Positions 24,901 through 36,911 of a DNA stretch of 64,000 bases are shown here, in pieces. The stretch lies in the NCBI GenBank assembly GCA_037953625.1, contig CM075651.1, positions 104,285,001-104,349,000 of the forward strand, written 5' to 3'. A program made the position numbers and the translations under genes. This DNA comes from Crotalaria pallida. Taxonomy: Eukaryota; Streptophyta; Magnoliopsida; Fabales; Fabaceae. The first letter of the stretch is position 1; every line of letters begins with the position of its first letter. The notes beneath the pieces were generated by a model. That model made no database searches. It saw nothing but the letters and a program-made list of their open reading frames with translations, and had not been told where the DNA came from.

Positions 24901-25525
24901 CTAAACAATGCTTGAGTCCCCAAGGGACGTAGAGGGTGTAGCATGAGACCTTGGAGGTTCTAACAAGTGTAGAATGGTTAAGAGAGTATTCTAAAGGCTT
25001 AGAATGGTCTAGGAATGTGTATTAGGACTTATAAGAACCATTAGAATGATCCTAAACAATGCTTGAGTCCCCAAGGGACGTAGAGGGTCTAGCATGAGTC
25101 CTTGGAGGTTCTAACAAGAGTAGAATGGTTGAGAGAGTATTCTAAAGGTCTAGAATGGTCTAGGAATGTGTATTAGGACCTATAAGAACAATTAGAAAGA
25201 TCCTAAACAATGCTTGAGTCCCCAAGGGACGTAGAGGGTGTAGCATGAGTCCTTGGAGGTTCTAACAGGTGTAAAATGGTTAAGAGAGTATTCTAAAGGC
25301 TTAGAATGGTCTAGGAATGTGTATTAGGACTTATAATAACCATTAGAATGATCCTAAACATTGCATGGTACCTCAAGGGACGTAGAGGGTGTAGCATGAG
25401 TCCTTGGAGGTTCTAACAAGTGTAGAATGGTTAAGAGAGTATTCTAAAGGCTTAGAATGGTCTAGGAATGTGTATTAGGACTTATTAGAACCATTAGAAT
25501 GATCCTAAACAATGCTTGAGTCCCC
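21914..25525. repeat. Large duplicated block, right copy (3,612 bp)
   Basis: The compact version of 16,337-21,305 without the extra nine monomers. The join corresponding to the left copy's insertion is near 24,184, with no scar visible. The block ends about 25,525, where tccccaagggacgtaaaggg continues gtgtagc here but gtctagc at 21,305. It shares the 3-bp shortened word ggaaagtgtaggactt with the left copy, so that deletion predates the duplication. Confidence 0.82.
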
Positions 25526-26399
25526 AAGGGACGTAAAGGGTGTAGCATGAGTCCTTGGAGGTTCTAACAAGTGTAGAATGGTTGAGAGAGTATTCTAAAG
25601 GTGTAGAATGGTCTAGGAATGTGTATTAGGACCTATAAGAACAATTAGAAAGATCCTAAACAATGCTTGAGTCCCCAAGGGACGTAGAGGGTGTAGCATG
25701 AGACCTTGGAGGTTCTAACATGTGTAGAATGGTTAAGAGAGTATTCTAAAGGCTTAGAATGGTCTAGGAATTTGTATTAGGTCTTATAAGAACCATGAGA
25801 ATGATCCTAAACAATGCATGAGTCCCCAAGGGACGTAGAGGGTCTAGCATGAGTCATTGGAGGTTCTAACAGGTGTAGAATGGTTAAGAGAGTATTCTAA
25901 AGGCTTAGAATGGTCTAGGAATGTGTATTGGACTTATAAGAACCATTTGAATGATCCTAAACAATGCTTGAGTCCCCAAGGGACGTAGAGGGTCTAGCAT
26001 GAGTCCTTGGAGGTTCTAACAAGTGTAGAACGGTTAAGAGAGTATTCTAAAGGAGTAGAATGGTCTAGGAAAGTGTATTAGGACCTATAAGAACAATTAG
26101 AAAGATCCTACACAATGCTTGAGTCCCCAAGGGACGTAGAGGGTGTAGCATGAGTCCTTGGAGGTTCTAACTTGTGTAGAATGGTTAAGAGAGTATTCTA
26201 AAGGCTTAGAATGGTCTAGGAATGTGTATTAGGACTTATAAGAACCATTAGAATGATCCTAAACAATGCTTGAGTCCCCAAGGGACGTAGAGGGTCTAGC
26301 ATGAGTCCTTGGAGGTTCTAACAAGTGTAGAATGATTAAGAGAGTATTCTAAAGGTGTAGAATGGTCTAGGAATGTGTATTAGGACCTATAAGAACAAT

Positions 26400-27800
26400 T
26401 AGAAAGATCCTAAACAATGCTTGAGTCCCCAAGGGACGTAGAGGATGTAGCATGAGTCCTTGGAGGTTCTAACAAGTGTAAAATGGTTAAGAGAGTATTC
26501 TAAAGGCATAGAATGGTCTAGGAATGTGTATTAGGACTTATAAGAACCATTTGAATGATCCTAAACATTGCATGGTACCCCAAGGGACGTAGAGGGTGTA
26601 GCATGAGTCCTTGGAGGTTCTAACAAGTGTAGAATGGTTAAGATAGTATTCTAAAGATGTAGAATGGTCTAGGAATGTGTATTAGGACCTATAAGAACAA
26701 TTAGAAAGATCCTAAACAATGCTTGAGTCCCCAAGGGACGTAGAGGATGTAGCATGAGTCCTTGGAGGTTCTAACACTTGTAAAATGGTTAAGAGAGTAT
26801 TCTAAAGGCATAGAATGGTCTAGGAATGTGTATTAGGACTTATAAGAACCATTTGAATGATCCTAAACATTGCATGGTACCCCAAGGGACGTAGAGGGTG
26901 TAGCATGAGTCCTTGGAGGTTCTAACAAGTGTAGAATAGTTAAGATAGTATTCTAAAGATGTAGAATGGTCTAGGAATGTGTATTAGGACCTATAAGAAC
27001 AATTAGAAAGATCCTAAACAATGCTTGAGTCCCCAAGGGACGTAGAGGATGTAGCATGAGTCCTTGGAGGTTCTAACACGTGTAAAATGGTTAAGAGAGT
27101 ATTCTAAAGGCTTAGAAAGGTCTAGGAATGTGTATTAGGACTTATAAGAACCATTTGAATGATCCTAAACATTGCATGGTACCCCAAGGGACGTAGAGGG
27201 TGTAGCATGAGTCCTTGGAGGTTCTAACAAGTGTAGAATAGTTAAGATAGTATTCTAAAGATGTAGAATGGTCTAGGAATGTGTATTAGGACCTATAAGA
27301 ACAATTAGAAAGATCCTAAACAATGCTTGAGTCCCCAAGGGACGTAGAGGATGTAGCATGAGTCCTTGGAGGTTCTAACACGTGTAAAATGGTTAAGAGA
27401 GTATTCTAAAGGCTTAGAAAGGTCTAGGAATGTGTATTAGGACTTATAAGAACCATTTGAATGATCCTAAACATTGCATGGTACCCCAAGGGACGTACAG
27501 GGTGTAGCATGAGTCCTTGGAGGTTCTAACAAGTGTAGAATAGTTAAGATAGTATTCTAAAGATGTAGAATGGTCTAGGAATGTGTATTAGGACCTATAA
27601 GAACAATTAGAAAGATCCTAAACAATGCTTGAGTCCCCAAGGGACGTAGAGGATGTAGCATGAGTCCTTGGAGGTTCTAACACGTGTAAAATGGTTAAGA
27701 GAGTATTCTAAAGGCTTAGAATGGTCTAGGAATGTGTATTAGGACTTATAAGAACCATTTGAATGATCCTAAACATTGCATGGTACCCCAAGGGACGTAG
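26400..27800. repeat. Dimeric higher-order array, 5 copies of 302 bp
   Basis: The marker gaggatgtag starts at 26,441, 26,743, 27,045, 27,347 and 27,649, exactly 302 bp apart each time (2 x 151). Each dimer pairs an A-type monomer with a partner reading accatttgaatg and aacattgcatggtacccc. From the third dimer on, the A monomer carries aacacgtgtaaaatgg, holding the 8-bp palindrome ACACGTGT (27,076-27,083, 27,378-27,385, 27,680-27,687). This is the purest dimer run in the window. Confidence 0.9.
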
Positions 27801-28274
27801 AGGGTGTAGCATGAGACCTTGGAGGTTCTAACATGTGTAGAATGGTTAAGAGAGTATTCTAAAGGCTTAGAAAGGTCTAGGAATTTGTATTAGGTCTTAT
27901 AAGAACCATGAGAATGATCCTAAACAATGCTTGAGTCCCTAAGGGACGTAGAGGGTCTAGCATGAGTCATTGGAGGTTCTAACAGGTGTAGAATGGTTAA
28001 GAGAGTATTCTAAAGGCTTAGAATGGTCTAGGAATGTGTATTGGACTTATAAGAACCATTTGAATGATCCTAAACAATGCTTGAGTCCCCAAGGGACGTA
28101 GAGGGTCTAGCATGAGTCCTTGGAGGTTCTAACAAGTGTAGAACGGTTAAGAGAGTATTCTAAAGGAGTAGAATGGTCTAGGAAAGTGTATTAGGACCTA
28201 TAAGAACAATTAGAAAGATCCTAAACAATGCTTGAGTCCCCAAGGGACGTAGAGGGTCTAGCATGAGTCATTGG

Positions 28275-29460
28275 AGGTTCTAACATGTGTAGAATGGTTA
28301 AGAGAGTATTCTAAAGGCTTAGAATGGTCTAGGAATGTGTATTAGGACTTATAAGAACCATTAGAATGATCCTAAACAATGCTTGAGTCCCCAAGGGACG
28401 TAGAGGGTCTATCATGAGTCCTTGGAGGTTCTAACAAGTGTAGAATGATTGAGAGAGTATTCTAAAGGTCTAGAATCGTCTAGGAATGTGTATTAGGACC
28501 TATAAGAACAATTAGAAAGATCCTAAACAATGCTTGAGTCCCCAAGGGATGTAGAGGGTGTAGCATGAGTCCTTGGAGGTTCTAACAAGTGTAGGATGGT
28601 TAAAAGAGTATTCTAAAGGCTTAGAATGGTCTAGGAATGTGTATTAGGACTTATAAGAACCATTAGAATGATCCCAAACAATGCTTGAGTCCCCAAGGGA
28701 CGTAGAGGGTCTAGCATAAGTCCTTGGAGGTTCTAACAAGTGTAGAATGGTTAAGAGAGTATTCTAAAGGTGTAGAATGGTCTAGGAATGTGTATTAGGA
28801 CCTATAAGAACAATTAGAAAGATCCTAAACAATGCTTGAGTCCCCAAGGGACGTAGAGGATGTAGCATGAGTCCTTGGAGGTTCTAACACGTGTAAAATG
28901 GTTAAGAGAGTATTCTAAAGGCATAGAATGGTCTAGGAATGTGTATTAGGACTTATAAGAACCATTTGAATGATCCTAAACATTGCATGGTACCCCAAGG
29001 GACGTAGAGGGTGTAGCATGAGTCCATGGAGGTTCTAACAAGTGTAGAATAGTTAAGATAGTATTCTAAAGATGTAGAATGGTCTAGGAATGTGTATTAG
29101 GACCTATAAGAACAATTAGAAAGATCCTAAACAATGCTTGAGTCCCCAAGGGACGTAGAGGATGTAGCATGAGTCCTTGGAGGTTCTAACACGTGTAAAA
29201 TGGTTAAGAGAGTATTCTAAAGGCTTAGAATGGTCTAGGAATGTGTATTAGGACTTATAAGAACCATTTGAATGATCCTAAACATTGCATGGTACCCCAA
29301 GGGACGTAGAGGGTGTAGCATGAGTCCTTGGAGGTTCTAACAAGTGTAGAATGGTTAAGATAGTATTCTAAAGGTGTAGAATGATCTAGGAATGTGTATT
29401 AGGACCTATAAGAACAATTAGAAAGATCCTAAACAATGCTTGAGTCCCCAAGGGACGTAG
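28275..29460. repeat. Block shared with 31,148-32,333 (offset 2,873 bp, 19 monomers), left copy
   Basis: Markers are tagaatgattgag (28,441/31,314), the rare gaatcgtctagg that follows it, and gaggatgtag (28,856/31,729 and 29,158/32,031). The offset is 4 bp more than 19 x 151. That fits the small insertions near 30,072 and 31,024 minus two single-base losses. Farther on, ccttcgagg (29,779/32,350) gives an offset of 2,571 bp, 302 bp less, so one extra dimer sits in the left copy. Confidence 0.78.
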
Positions 29461-31147
29461 AGGGTGTAGCATGAGTCCTTGGAGGTTCTAACAGGTGTAA
29501 AATGGTTAAGAGAGTATTCTAAAGGCTTAGAAAGGTCTAGGAATGTGTATTAGGACTTATAAGAACCATTTGAATGATCCTAAACATTGCATGGTACCCC
29601 AAGGGACGTACAGGGTGTAGCATGAGTCCTTGGAGGTTCTAACAAGTGTAGAATGGTTAAGATAATATTCTAAAGGTGTAGAATGGTCTAGGAATGTGTA
29701 TTAGGACCTATAAGAACAATTAGAAAGATCCTAAACAATGCTTGAGTCCCCAAGGGACGTAGAGGGTGTAGCATGAGTCCTTCGAGGTTCTAACAAGTGT
29801 AGAATGGTTGAAAAAGTATTCTAAAGGCTTAGAATGGTCTAGGAATGTGTATTAGGACTTATAAGAACCATTTGAATGATCCTAAACAATGCTTGAGTCC
29901 CCAAGAGACGTAGAGGGTGTAGCATGAGTCCTTGGAGGTTCTAACAAGTGTAGAATGGTTAAGAGAGTATTCTAAAGGCTTAGAATGGTCTAGGAATGTT
30001 TATTAGATCTTATAAGAACCATTAGAATGATCCTAAACAATGCTTGAGTCCCCAAGGGACGTAGAGGGTGTACACAGCATAAGTCCTTGGAGGTTCTAAC
30101 AGGTGTAGAATGGTTAAGAGAGTATTCTAAATGTGTAGAATGGTCTAGGAAAGTGTATTAGGACTTATAAGAACCATGAGAATGATCCTAAACAATGCTT
30201 GAGCCCCAAGGGACGTAGAGGGTGTAGCATGAGTCCTTGGAGGTTCTAACAAGTATAGAATGGTTAAGAGAGTATTCTAAAGGCTTAGAATGGTCTAGGA
30301 ATGTTTATTAGATCTTATAAGAACCATTAGAATGATCCTAAACAATGCTTGAGTCCCCAAGGGACGTAGAGGGTGTAGCATGAGTCATTGGAGGTTCTAA
30401 GAGGTGTAGAATGGTTAAGAGAGTATTCTAAAGGCTTAGAATGGTCTAGGAATGTGTATTGGACTTATAAGAACCATTTGAATGATCCTAAACAATGCTT
30501 GAGTCCCCAAGGGACGTAGAGGGTCTAGCATGAGTCCTTGGAGGTTCTAACAAGTGTAGAATGGTTGAGAGAGTATTCTAAAGGTGTAGAATGGTCTAGG
30601 AATGTATATTAGGACCTATAAGAACAATTAGAAAGATCCTAAACAATGCTTGAGTCCCCAAGGGACATAGAGGGTGTAGCATGAGACCTTGGAGGTTCTA
30701 ACATGTGTAGAATGGTTAAGAGAGTATTCTAAAGGCTTAGAATGGTCTAGGAATTTGTATTAGGTATTATAAGAACCATTAGAATGATCCCAAACAATGC
30801 TTGAGTCCCCAAGGGACGTAGAGGGTCTAGCATAAGTCCTTGGAGGTTCTAACAAGTGTAGAATGGTTAAGAGAGTATTCTAAAGGTCTAGAATCGTCTA
30901 GGAATGTGTATTAGGACCTATAAGAACAATTGGGAAGATCCTAAACAATGCTTGAGTCCCCAAGGGATGTAGAGGGTGTAGCATGAGTCCTTGGAGGTTC
31001 TAACAAGTGTAGGATGGTTAAGAAAGAGTATTCTAAAGGCTTAGAATGGTCTAGGAATGTGTATTAGGACTTATAATAACCATTAGAATGATCCTAAACA
31101 TTGCTTGAGTCCCCAAGGGACGTAGAGGGTCGAGAATGAGTCCTTGG

Positions 31148-32333
31148 AGGTTCTAACATGTGTAGAATGGTTAAGAGAGTATTCTAAAGGCTTAGAATGG
31201 TCTAGGAATGTGTATTAGGACTTATAAGAACCATTAGAATGATCCCAAACAATGCTTGAGTCCCCAAGGGACGTAGAGGGTCTAGCATGAGTCCTTGGAG
31301 GTTCTAACAAGTGTAGAATGATTGAGAGAGTATTCTAAAGGTCTAGAATCGTCTAGGAATGTGTATTAGGACCTATAAGAACAATTAGAAAGATCCTAAA
31401 CAATGCTTGAGTCCCCAAGGGATGTAGAGGGTGTAGCATGAGTCCTTGGAGGTTCTAACAAGTGTAGGATGGTTAAAAGAGTATTCTAAAGGCTTAGAAT
31501 GGTCTAGGAATGTGTATTAGGACTTATAAGAACCATTAGAATGATCCCAAACAATGCTTGAGTCCCGAAGGGACGTAGAGGGTCTAGCATAAGTCCTTGG
31601 AGGTTCTAACAAGTGTAGAATGGTTAAGAGAGTATTCTAAAGGTGTAGAATGGTCTAGGAATGTGTATTAGGATCTATAAGAACAATTAGAAAGATCCTA
31701 AACAATGCTTGAGTCCCCAAGGGACGTAGAGGATGTAGCATGAGTCCTTGGAGGTTCTAACACGTGTAAAATGGTTAAGAGAGTATTCTAAAGGCATAGA
31801 ATGGTCTAGGAATGTGTATTAGGACTTATAAGAACCATTTGAATGATCCTAAACATTGCATGGTACCCCAAGGGACGTAGAGGGTGTAGCAGGAGTCCTT
31901 GGAGGTTCTAACAAGTGTAGAATAGTTAAGATAGTATTCTAAAGATGTAGAATGGTCTAGGAATGTGTATTAGGACCTATAAGAACAATTAGAAAGATCC
32001 TAAACAATGCTTGAGTCCCCAAGGGACGTAGAGGATGTAGCATGAGTCCTTGGAGGTTCTAACACGTGTAAAATGGTTAAGAGAGTATTCTAAAGGCTTA
32101 GAATGGTCTAGGAATGTGTATTAGGACTTATAAGAACCATTTGAATGATCCTAAACACTGCATGGTACCCCAAGGGACGTAGAGGGTGTAGCATGAGTCC
32201 TTGGAGGTTCTAACAAGTGTAGAATGGTTAAGATAGTATTCTAAAGGTGTAGAATGATCTAGGAATGTGTATTAGGACCTATAAGAACAATTAGAAAGAT
32301 CCTAAACAATGCTTGAGTCCCCAAGGGACGTAA
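31148..32333. repeat. Block shared with 28,275-29,460, right copy, ending domain 1
   Basis: The right-hand partner at offset 2,873 bp, including two gaggatgtag dimers and the ACACGTGT palindromes at 31,760-31,767 and 32,062-32,069. About 250 bp after it ends, the A-type monomers stop and the domain 2 variants begin. Confidence 0.78.
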
Positions 32334-32428
32334 AGGGTGTAGCATGAGTCCTTCGAGGTTCTAACAAGTGTAGAATGGTTGAAAAAGTATTCTAAAGGCT
32401 TAGAATGGTCTAGGAATGTGTATTAGGA

Positions 32429-32740
32429 CTTATAAGAACCATTGGAATGATCCTAAACAATGCTTGAGTCCCCAAGAGACGTAGAGGGTGTAGCATGAGT
32501 CCTTGGAGGTTCTAACAAGTGTAGAATGGTTAAGAGAGTATTCTTAAGGCTTAGAATGGTCTAGGAATGTGTATTAGGAATTATACGAACCATTAGAATG
32601 ATCCTAAACACTGCTTGGTGCCCCAAGGCACGTAAAGGGTGTAACATGAGTCCTTGGTGGTTCTAACAAGTGTAGAATGGTTAAGAGAGTATTCTAAAGG
32701 CTTAGAACGGTCTAGGAATGTGTATTAGGACTTATATGAA
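32429..32740. other. Junction between satellite domains 1 and 2
   Basis: The last A-type monomer occupies 32,278-32,428. The next unit, from 32,429, is still of domain 1 kind (aacaatgcttgag). From 32,580 the unit opens ggaattatacgaacc and carries cttggtgcc then ccaaggcacg, an S-type monomer of domain 2. The 151-bp phase is kept across the change and no foreign sequence lies between, so the switch fits a recombination joint within the repeat. Confidence 0.8.
32618..32631. repeat. Dyad of S-type monomers: GTGCC-ccaa-GGCAC
   Basis: A perfect 5-bp inverted repeat with a 4-base loop; first occurrence given, repeated in every intact S monomer of domain 2. An overlapping alternative pairing exists between CTTGG (32,614-32,618) and CCAAG (32,623-32,627). 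It aligns with GTCCC-caa-GGGAC in the P and A types (first at 42-54). Several substitutions separate the two forms, yet both arms stay complementary. Confidence 0.8.
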
Positions 32741-35054
32741 CCATTAGAATGATCCTAAACATTGCTTGAGTCCCCAAGGGACGTAGAGGGTGTAGCATAA
32801 GTCCTTGGAGGTTCTAACTAGTGTAGAATTGTTAAGAGAGTATTCTAAAGGCTTAGAATGGTCTAGGAATGTGTATTAGGACTTATACGAACCTTTAGAA
32901 TGATCCTAAACATTGCTTGGTACCCCTAGGGACGTAGAGGGTGTAGCATGAATCCTTGGAAGTTCTAACAAGTGTAGAATGGTTAACAAAGTATTCTAAA
33001 GGCTTAGAATGGTCTAGGAATGTGTATTAGGACTTATAAGAACCATTAGAATGATCCTAAATATTGCTTGAGTCCCCAAGGGACGTAGAGGGTGTAGCAT
33101 GAGTCCTTGGAGGTTCTAACAGGTGTAGAATGGTTAAGAGAGTATTCTAAAGGCTTAGAATGGTCTAGGAATGTGTATTAGGACATATACGAACCTTTAG
33201 AATGATCCTAAACATTGCTAGGTATCCCAAGGGACGTAGAAGGTGTAGCATGAATCCTTGGAGGTTCTAACAAGTGTAGAATGGTTAAGAGAGTATTCTA
33301 AAGGCTTAGAATGGTCTAGGAATGTTTATTAGGACTTATACGAACCTTTAGAATGATCCTAAACATTGCTTGGTACCCCTAGGGACGTAGAGGGTGTAGC
33401 ATTAGTCCTTGGAGGTTCTAACAAGTGTTGAATGGTTAAGAGAGTATTCTAAAGGCTTAGAATGGTCTAGGAATGTGTATTAGGACTTATACGAACCTTT
33501 AGAATGATCTTAAATATTGCTTGGTACCCCTAGGGACGTAGAAGGTGTAGCATGAGTCCTTGGAGGTTCTAACAAGTGTAGAATGGTTAAGAGAGTATTC
33601 TAAAGGCTTAGAACGGTCTAGGAATGTGTATTAGGACTTATATGAACCATTAGAATGATCCTAAACATTGCTTGAGTCCCCAAGGGATGTAGAGGTTGTA
33701 GCATAAGTCCTTGGAGGTTCTAACTAGTGTAGAATTGTTAAGAGAGTATTCTAAAGGCTTAGAATGGTCTAGGAATGTGTATTAGGACTTATAAGAACCA
33801 TTAGAATGATCCTAAACACTGCTTGGTGCCCCAAGGCACGTAAAGGGTGTAGCATGAGTCCTTTGAGGTTCTAACAAGTGTATAATGGTTAAGAGAGTAT
33901 GCTAAAGGCTTAGAAGGGTCTAGGAATGTGTATTAGGACTTATAAGAACCATTAGAATGATCCTAAACATTGCTTGAGTCCCCAAGGGACGTAGAGGGTG
34001 TAGCATGAGTCCTTGGAGGTTCTAACAGGTGTAGAATGGTTAAGAGAGTATTCTAAAGGCTTAGAATGGTCTAGGAATGTGTATTAGGACATATACGAAC
34101 CTTTAGAATGATCCTAAACATTGCTAGGTATCCCAAGGGACGTAGAAGGTGTAGCATGAATCCTTGGAGGTTCTAACCAGTGTAGAATGGTTAAGAGAGT
34201 ATTCTAAAGGCTTAGAATGGTCTAGGAATGTGTATTAGGACTTATATAAACCTTTAGAATGATCCAAAACATTGCTTGGTACCCCTAGGGACGTAGAGGG
34301 TGTAGCATGAGTCCTTGGAAGTTCTAACAAGTGTAGAATGGTTAAGAGAGTATTCTAAAGGCTTAGAACGGTCTTGGAATGTGTATTAGGACTTATATGA
34401 ACCATTAGAATGATCCTAAACATTGCTTGAGTCCCCAAGGGATGTAGAGGTTGTAGCATAAGTCCTTGGAGGTTCTAACAAGTGTAGAATGGTTAAGAGA
34501 GTATTCTTAAGGCTTAGAATGGTATAAGAATGTGTATTAGGAATTATACGAACCATTAGAATGATCCTAAACACTGCTTGGTGCCCCAAGGCACATAAAG
34601 GGTGTAGCATGAGTCCTTGGAGGTTCTAACAAGTGTAGAATGGTTAACAGAGTATTCTAAAGGCTTAGAATGGTCTAGGAATGTGTATTAGGTCTTATAA
34701 GAACCATTGGAATGATCCTAAACATTGCTTGAGTCCCCAAGGGATGTAGAGGTTGTAGCATAAGTCCTTGGAGGTTCTAACTAGTGTAGAATTGTTAAGA
34801 GAGTATTCTAAAGGCTTAGAATGGTCTAGGAATGTGTATTAGGACTTATAAGAACCATTAGAATGATCCTAAACACTGCTTGGTGCCCCAAGGCACGTAA
34901 AGGGTGTAGCATGAGTCCTTTGAGGTTCTAACAAGTGTAGAATGGTTAAGAGAGTATGCTAAAGGCTTAGAACTGTCTAGGAATGTGTATTAGGACTTAT
35001 AAGAACCATTAGAATGATCCTAAACACTACTTGGTGCCCAAGGCACGTAAAGTG
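32740..35054. repeat. Heterogeneous start of domain 2
   Basis: About 15 monomers of types P, Q, R and S in irregular order with more scattered single changes than the blocks that follow (for example gtagaattg, aggttgtagc, gaacggtc, ctaaatattgc). No long duplication could be traced through it. No other sequence class is present. The relative disorder would fit an array edge or an older part of the array. Confidence 0.7.
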
Positions 35055-36911
35055 TGTAGCATGAGTCCTTGGAGGTTCTAACAGGTGTAGAATGGTTAAG
35101 AGAGTATTCTAAAGGCTTAGAATGGTCTAGGAATGTGTATTAGGACATATACGAACCTTTAGAATGATCCTAAACATTGCTAGGTATCCCAAGGGACGTA
35201 GAAGGTGTAGCATGAATCCTTGGAGGTTCTAACAAGTGTAGAATGATTAAGAGAGTATTCTAAAGGCTTAGAATGGTCTAGGAATGTGTATTAGGACTTA
35301 TACGAACCTTTAGAATGATCCAAAACATTGCTTGCTACCCCTAGGGACGTAGAGGGTGTAGCATGAGTCCTTGGAGGTTCTAACAAGTGTAGAATGGTTA
35401 ACAAAGTATTCTAAAGGCTTAGAATGGTCTAGGAATGTGTATTAGGACTTATAAGAACCATTAGAATGATCCTAAACATTGCTTGAGTCCCCAAGGGATG
35501 TAGAGGGTGTAGCATGAGTCCTTGGAGGTTCTAACAGGTGTAGAATGGTTAAGAGAGTATTCTAAAGGCTTAGAATGGTCTAGGAATGTGTATTAGGACA
35601 TATACGAACCTTTAGAATGATCCTAAACTTTGCTTGGTACCCCTAGGGACGTAGAGGGTGTTGCATGAATCCTTGGAGATTCTAACAAGTGTAAAACGGT
35701 TAACAGAGTATTCTAAAGGCTTAGAACGGTCTAGGAATGTGTATTAGGACTATATGAACCATTAGAATGATCCTAAACATTGCTTGATTCCCCAAGGGAT
35801 GTAGAGGTTGTAGCATAAGTCCTTGGAGGTTCTAACAAGTGTAGAATTGTTAAGAGAGTATTCTAAAGGCTTAGAATGGTCTAGGAATGTGTATTAGGAC
35901 TTATAAGAACCATTAGAATGATCCTAAACACCGCTTGGTGCCCCAAGGCACGTAAAGGGTGTAGCATGAGTCCTTGGAGGTTCTAACAAGTGTAGAATGG
36001 TTAAGAGAGTATGCTAAAGGCTTAGAAGGGTCTAGGAATGTGTATTAGGACTTATAAGAACCATTAGAATGATCCTAAACATTGCTTGAGTCCCCAAGGG
36101 ACGTAGAGGATGTAGCATGAGTCCTTGGAGGTTCTAACAGGTGTAGAATGGTTTAGAGAGTATTCTAAAGGCTTAGAATGGTCTAGGAATGTGTATTAGG
36201 ACATATACGAACCTTTAGAATGATCCTAAACATTGCTAGGTATCCCAAGGGACGTAGAAGGTGTAGCATGAATCCTTGGAGGTTCTAACAAGTGTAGAAT
36301 GATTAAGAGAGTATTCTAAAGGCTTAGAATGGTCTAGGAATGTGTATTTGGACTTATACGAACCTTTAGAATGATCCAAAACATTGCTTGGTACCCCTAG
36401 GGACGTCGAGGGTGTAGCATAAGTCCTTGGAGGTTGTAACAAGTGTAGAATGGTTAACAAAGTATTCTAAAGGCTTAGAATGGTCTAGGAATGTGTATTA
36501 GGACTTATAAGAACCATTAGAATGATCCTAAACATTGCTTGAGTCCCCAAGGGACGTAGAGGGTGTAGCATGAGTCCTTGGAGGTTCTAACAGGTGTAGA
36601 ATGGTTAAGAGAGTATTCTAAAGGCTTAGAATGGTCTAGGAATGTGTATTAGGACATATACGAACCTTTAGAATGATCCTAAACTTTGCTTGGTACCCCT
36701 AGGGACGTAGAGGGTGTTGCATGAATCCTTGGAGATTCTAACAAGTGTAGAACGGTTAACAGAGTATTCTAAAGGCTTAGAACGGTCTAGGAATGTGTAT
36801 TAGGACTTATATGAACCATTAGAATGATCCTAAACATTGCTTGATTCCCCAAGGGATGTAGAGGTTGTAGCATAAGTCCTTGGAGGTTCTAACAAGTGTA
36901 GAATTGTTAAA
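35055..36911. repeat. Block duplicated at 37,923-39,780 (19 monomers apart), left copy
   Basis: The markers cttgctaccc (35,331/38,199) and ggacgtcgag (36,401/39,270) give offsets of 2,868 and 2,869 bp. The 1-bp step is explained by a missing t in gactatatgaacc near 35,750. The rare ggtttagagag monomer near 36,150 is also shared. Agreement ends near 36,911, where the left copy reads gttaaaagagtattctt and the right gttaagagagtattcta. Confidence 0.82.

Larger units (their letters stand above)
1..32579. repeat. Satellite domain 1: alternating A-type and B/C-type monomers
   Basis: About 216 monomers. The A type reads acctataag then acaattagaaagatcc and aacaatgcttgag. It usually alternates with B types (ccattagaatgatcc, aacaatgcttgag) or C types (aacattgcatggtacccc), so the basal higher-order unit is a dimer of about 302 bp. 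Rarer variants read accatttgaatg or accatgagaatg. A-type units are frequent from 308 to the last one at 32,278-32,428, and I see none afterwards. The gcatggtacccc word is also confined to this domain (last seen near 32,161). The dimeric pattern is overwritten by larger duplications listed separately. No gene or unrelated sequence is inserted anywhere in the domain. Confidence 0.9.

Noticed and set aside
26400..27800. CRISPR array
   Set aside because: The whole unit repeats with no unique spacers, and the 151/302-bp period is far longer than CRISPR repeat-spacer units. It is satellite DNA.
32618..32631. Rho-independent terminator or small RNA hairpin
   Set aside because: The stem is only 5 bp, no T-run follows, and it is repeated in most S-type monomers of a tandem array; a bacterial terminator reading makes no sense here.
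34416..34610. Minus-strand open frame of 64 codons
   Set aside because: It lies wholly in satellite, spans more than one monomer and is open only because local point changes removed stops. No conserved domain, and the frame shifts at each 151-bp unit. Neighbouring monomers do not keep it open.
36236..36460. Minus-strand open frame of 74 codons
   Set aside because: Same situation: the peptide is the repeat read in successive frames. Its counterpart in the duplicated block near 39.1-39.3 kb is not kept open at comparable length, so there is no sign of selection for coding.
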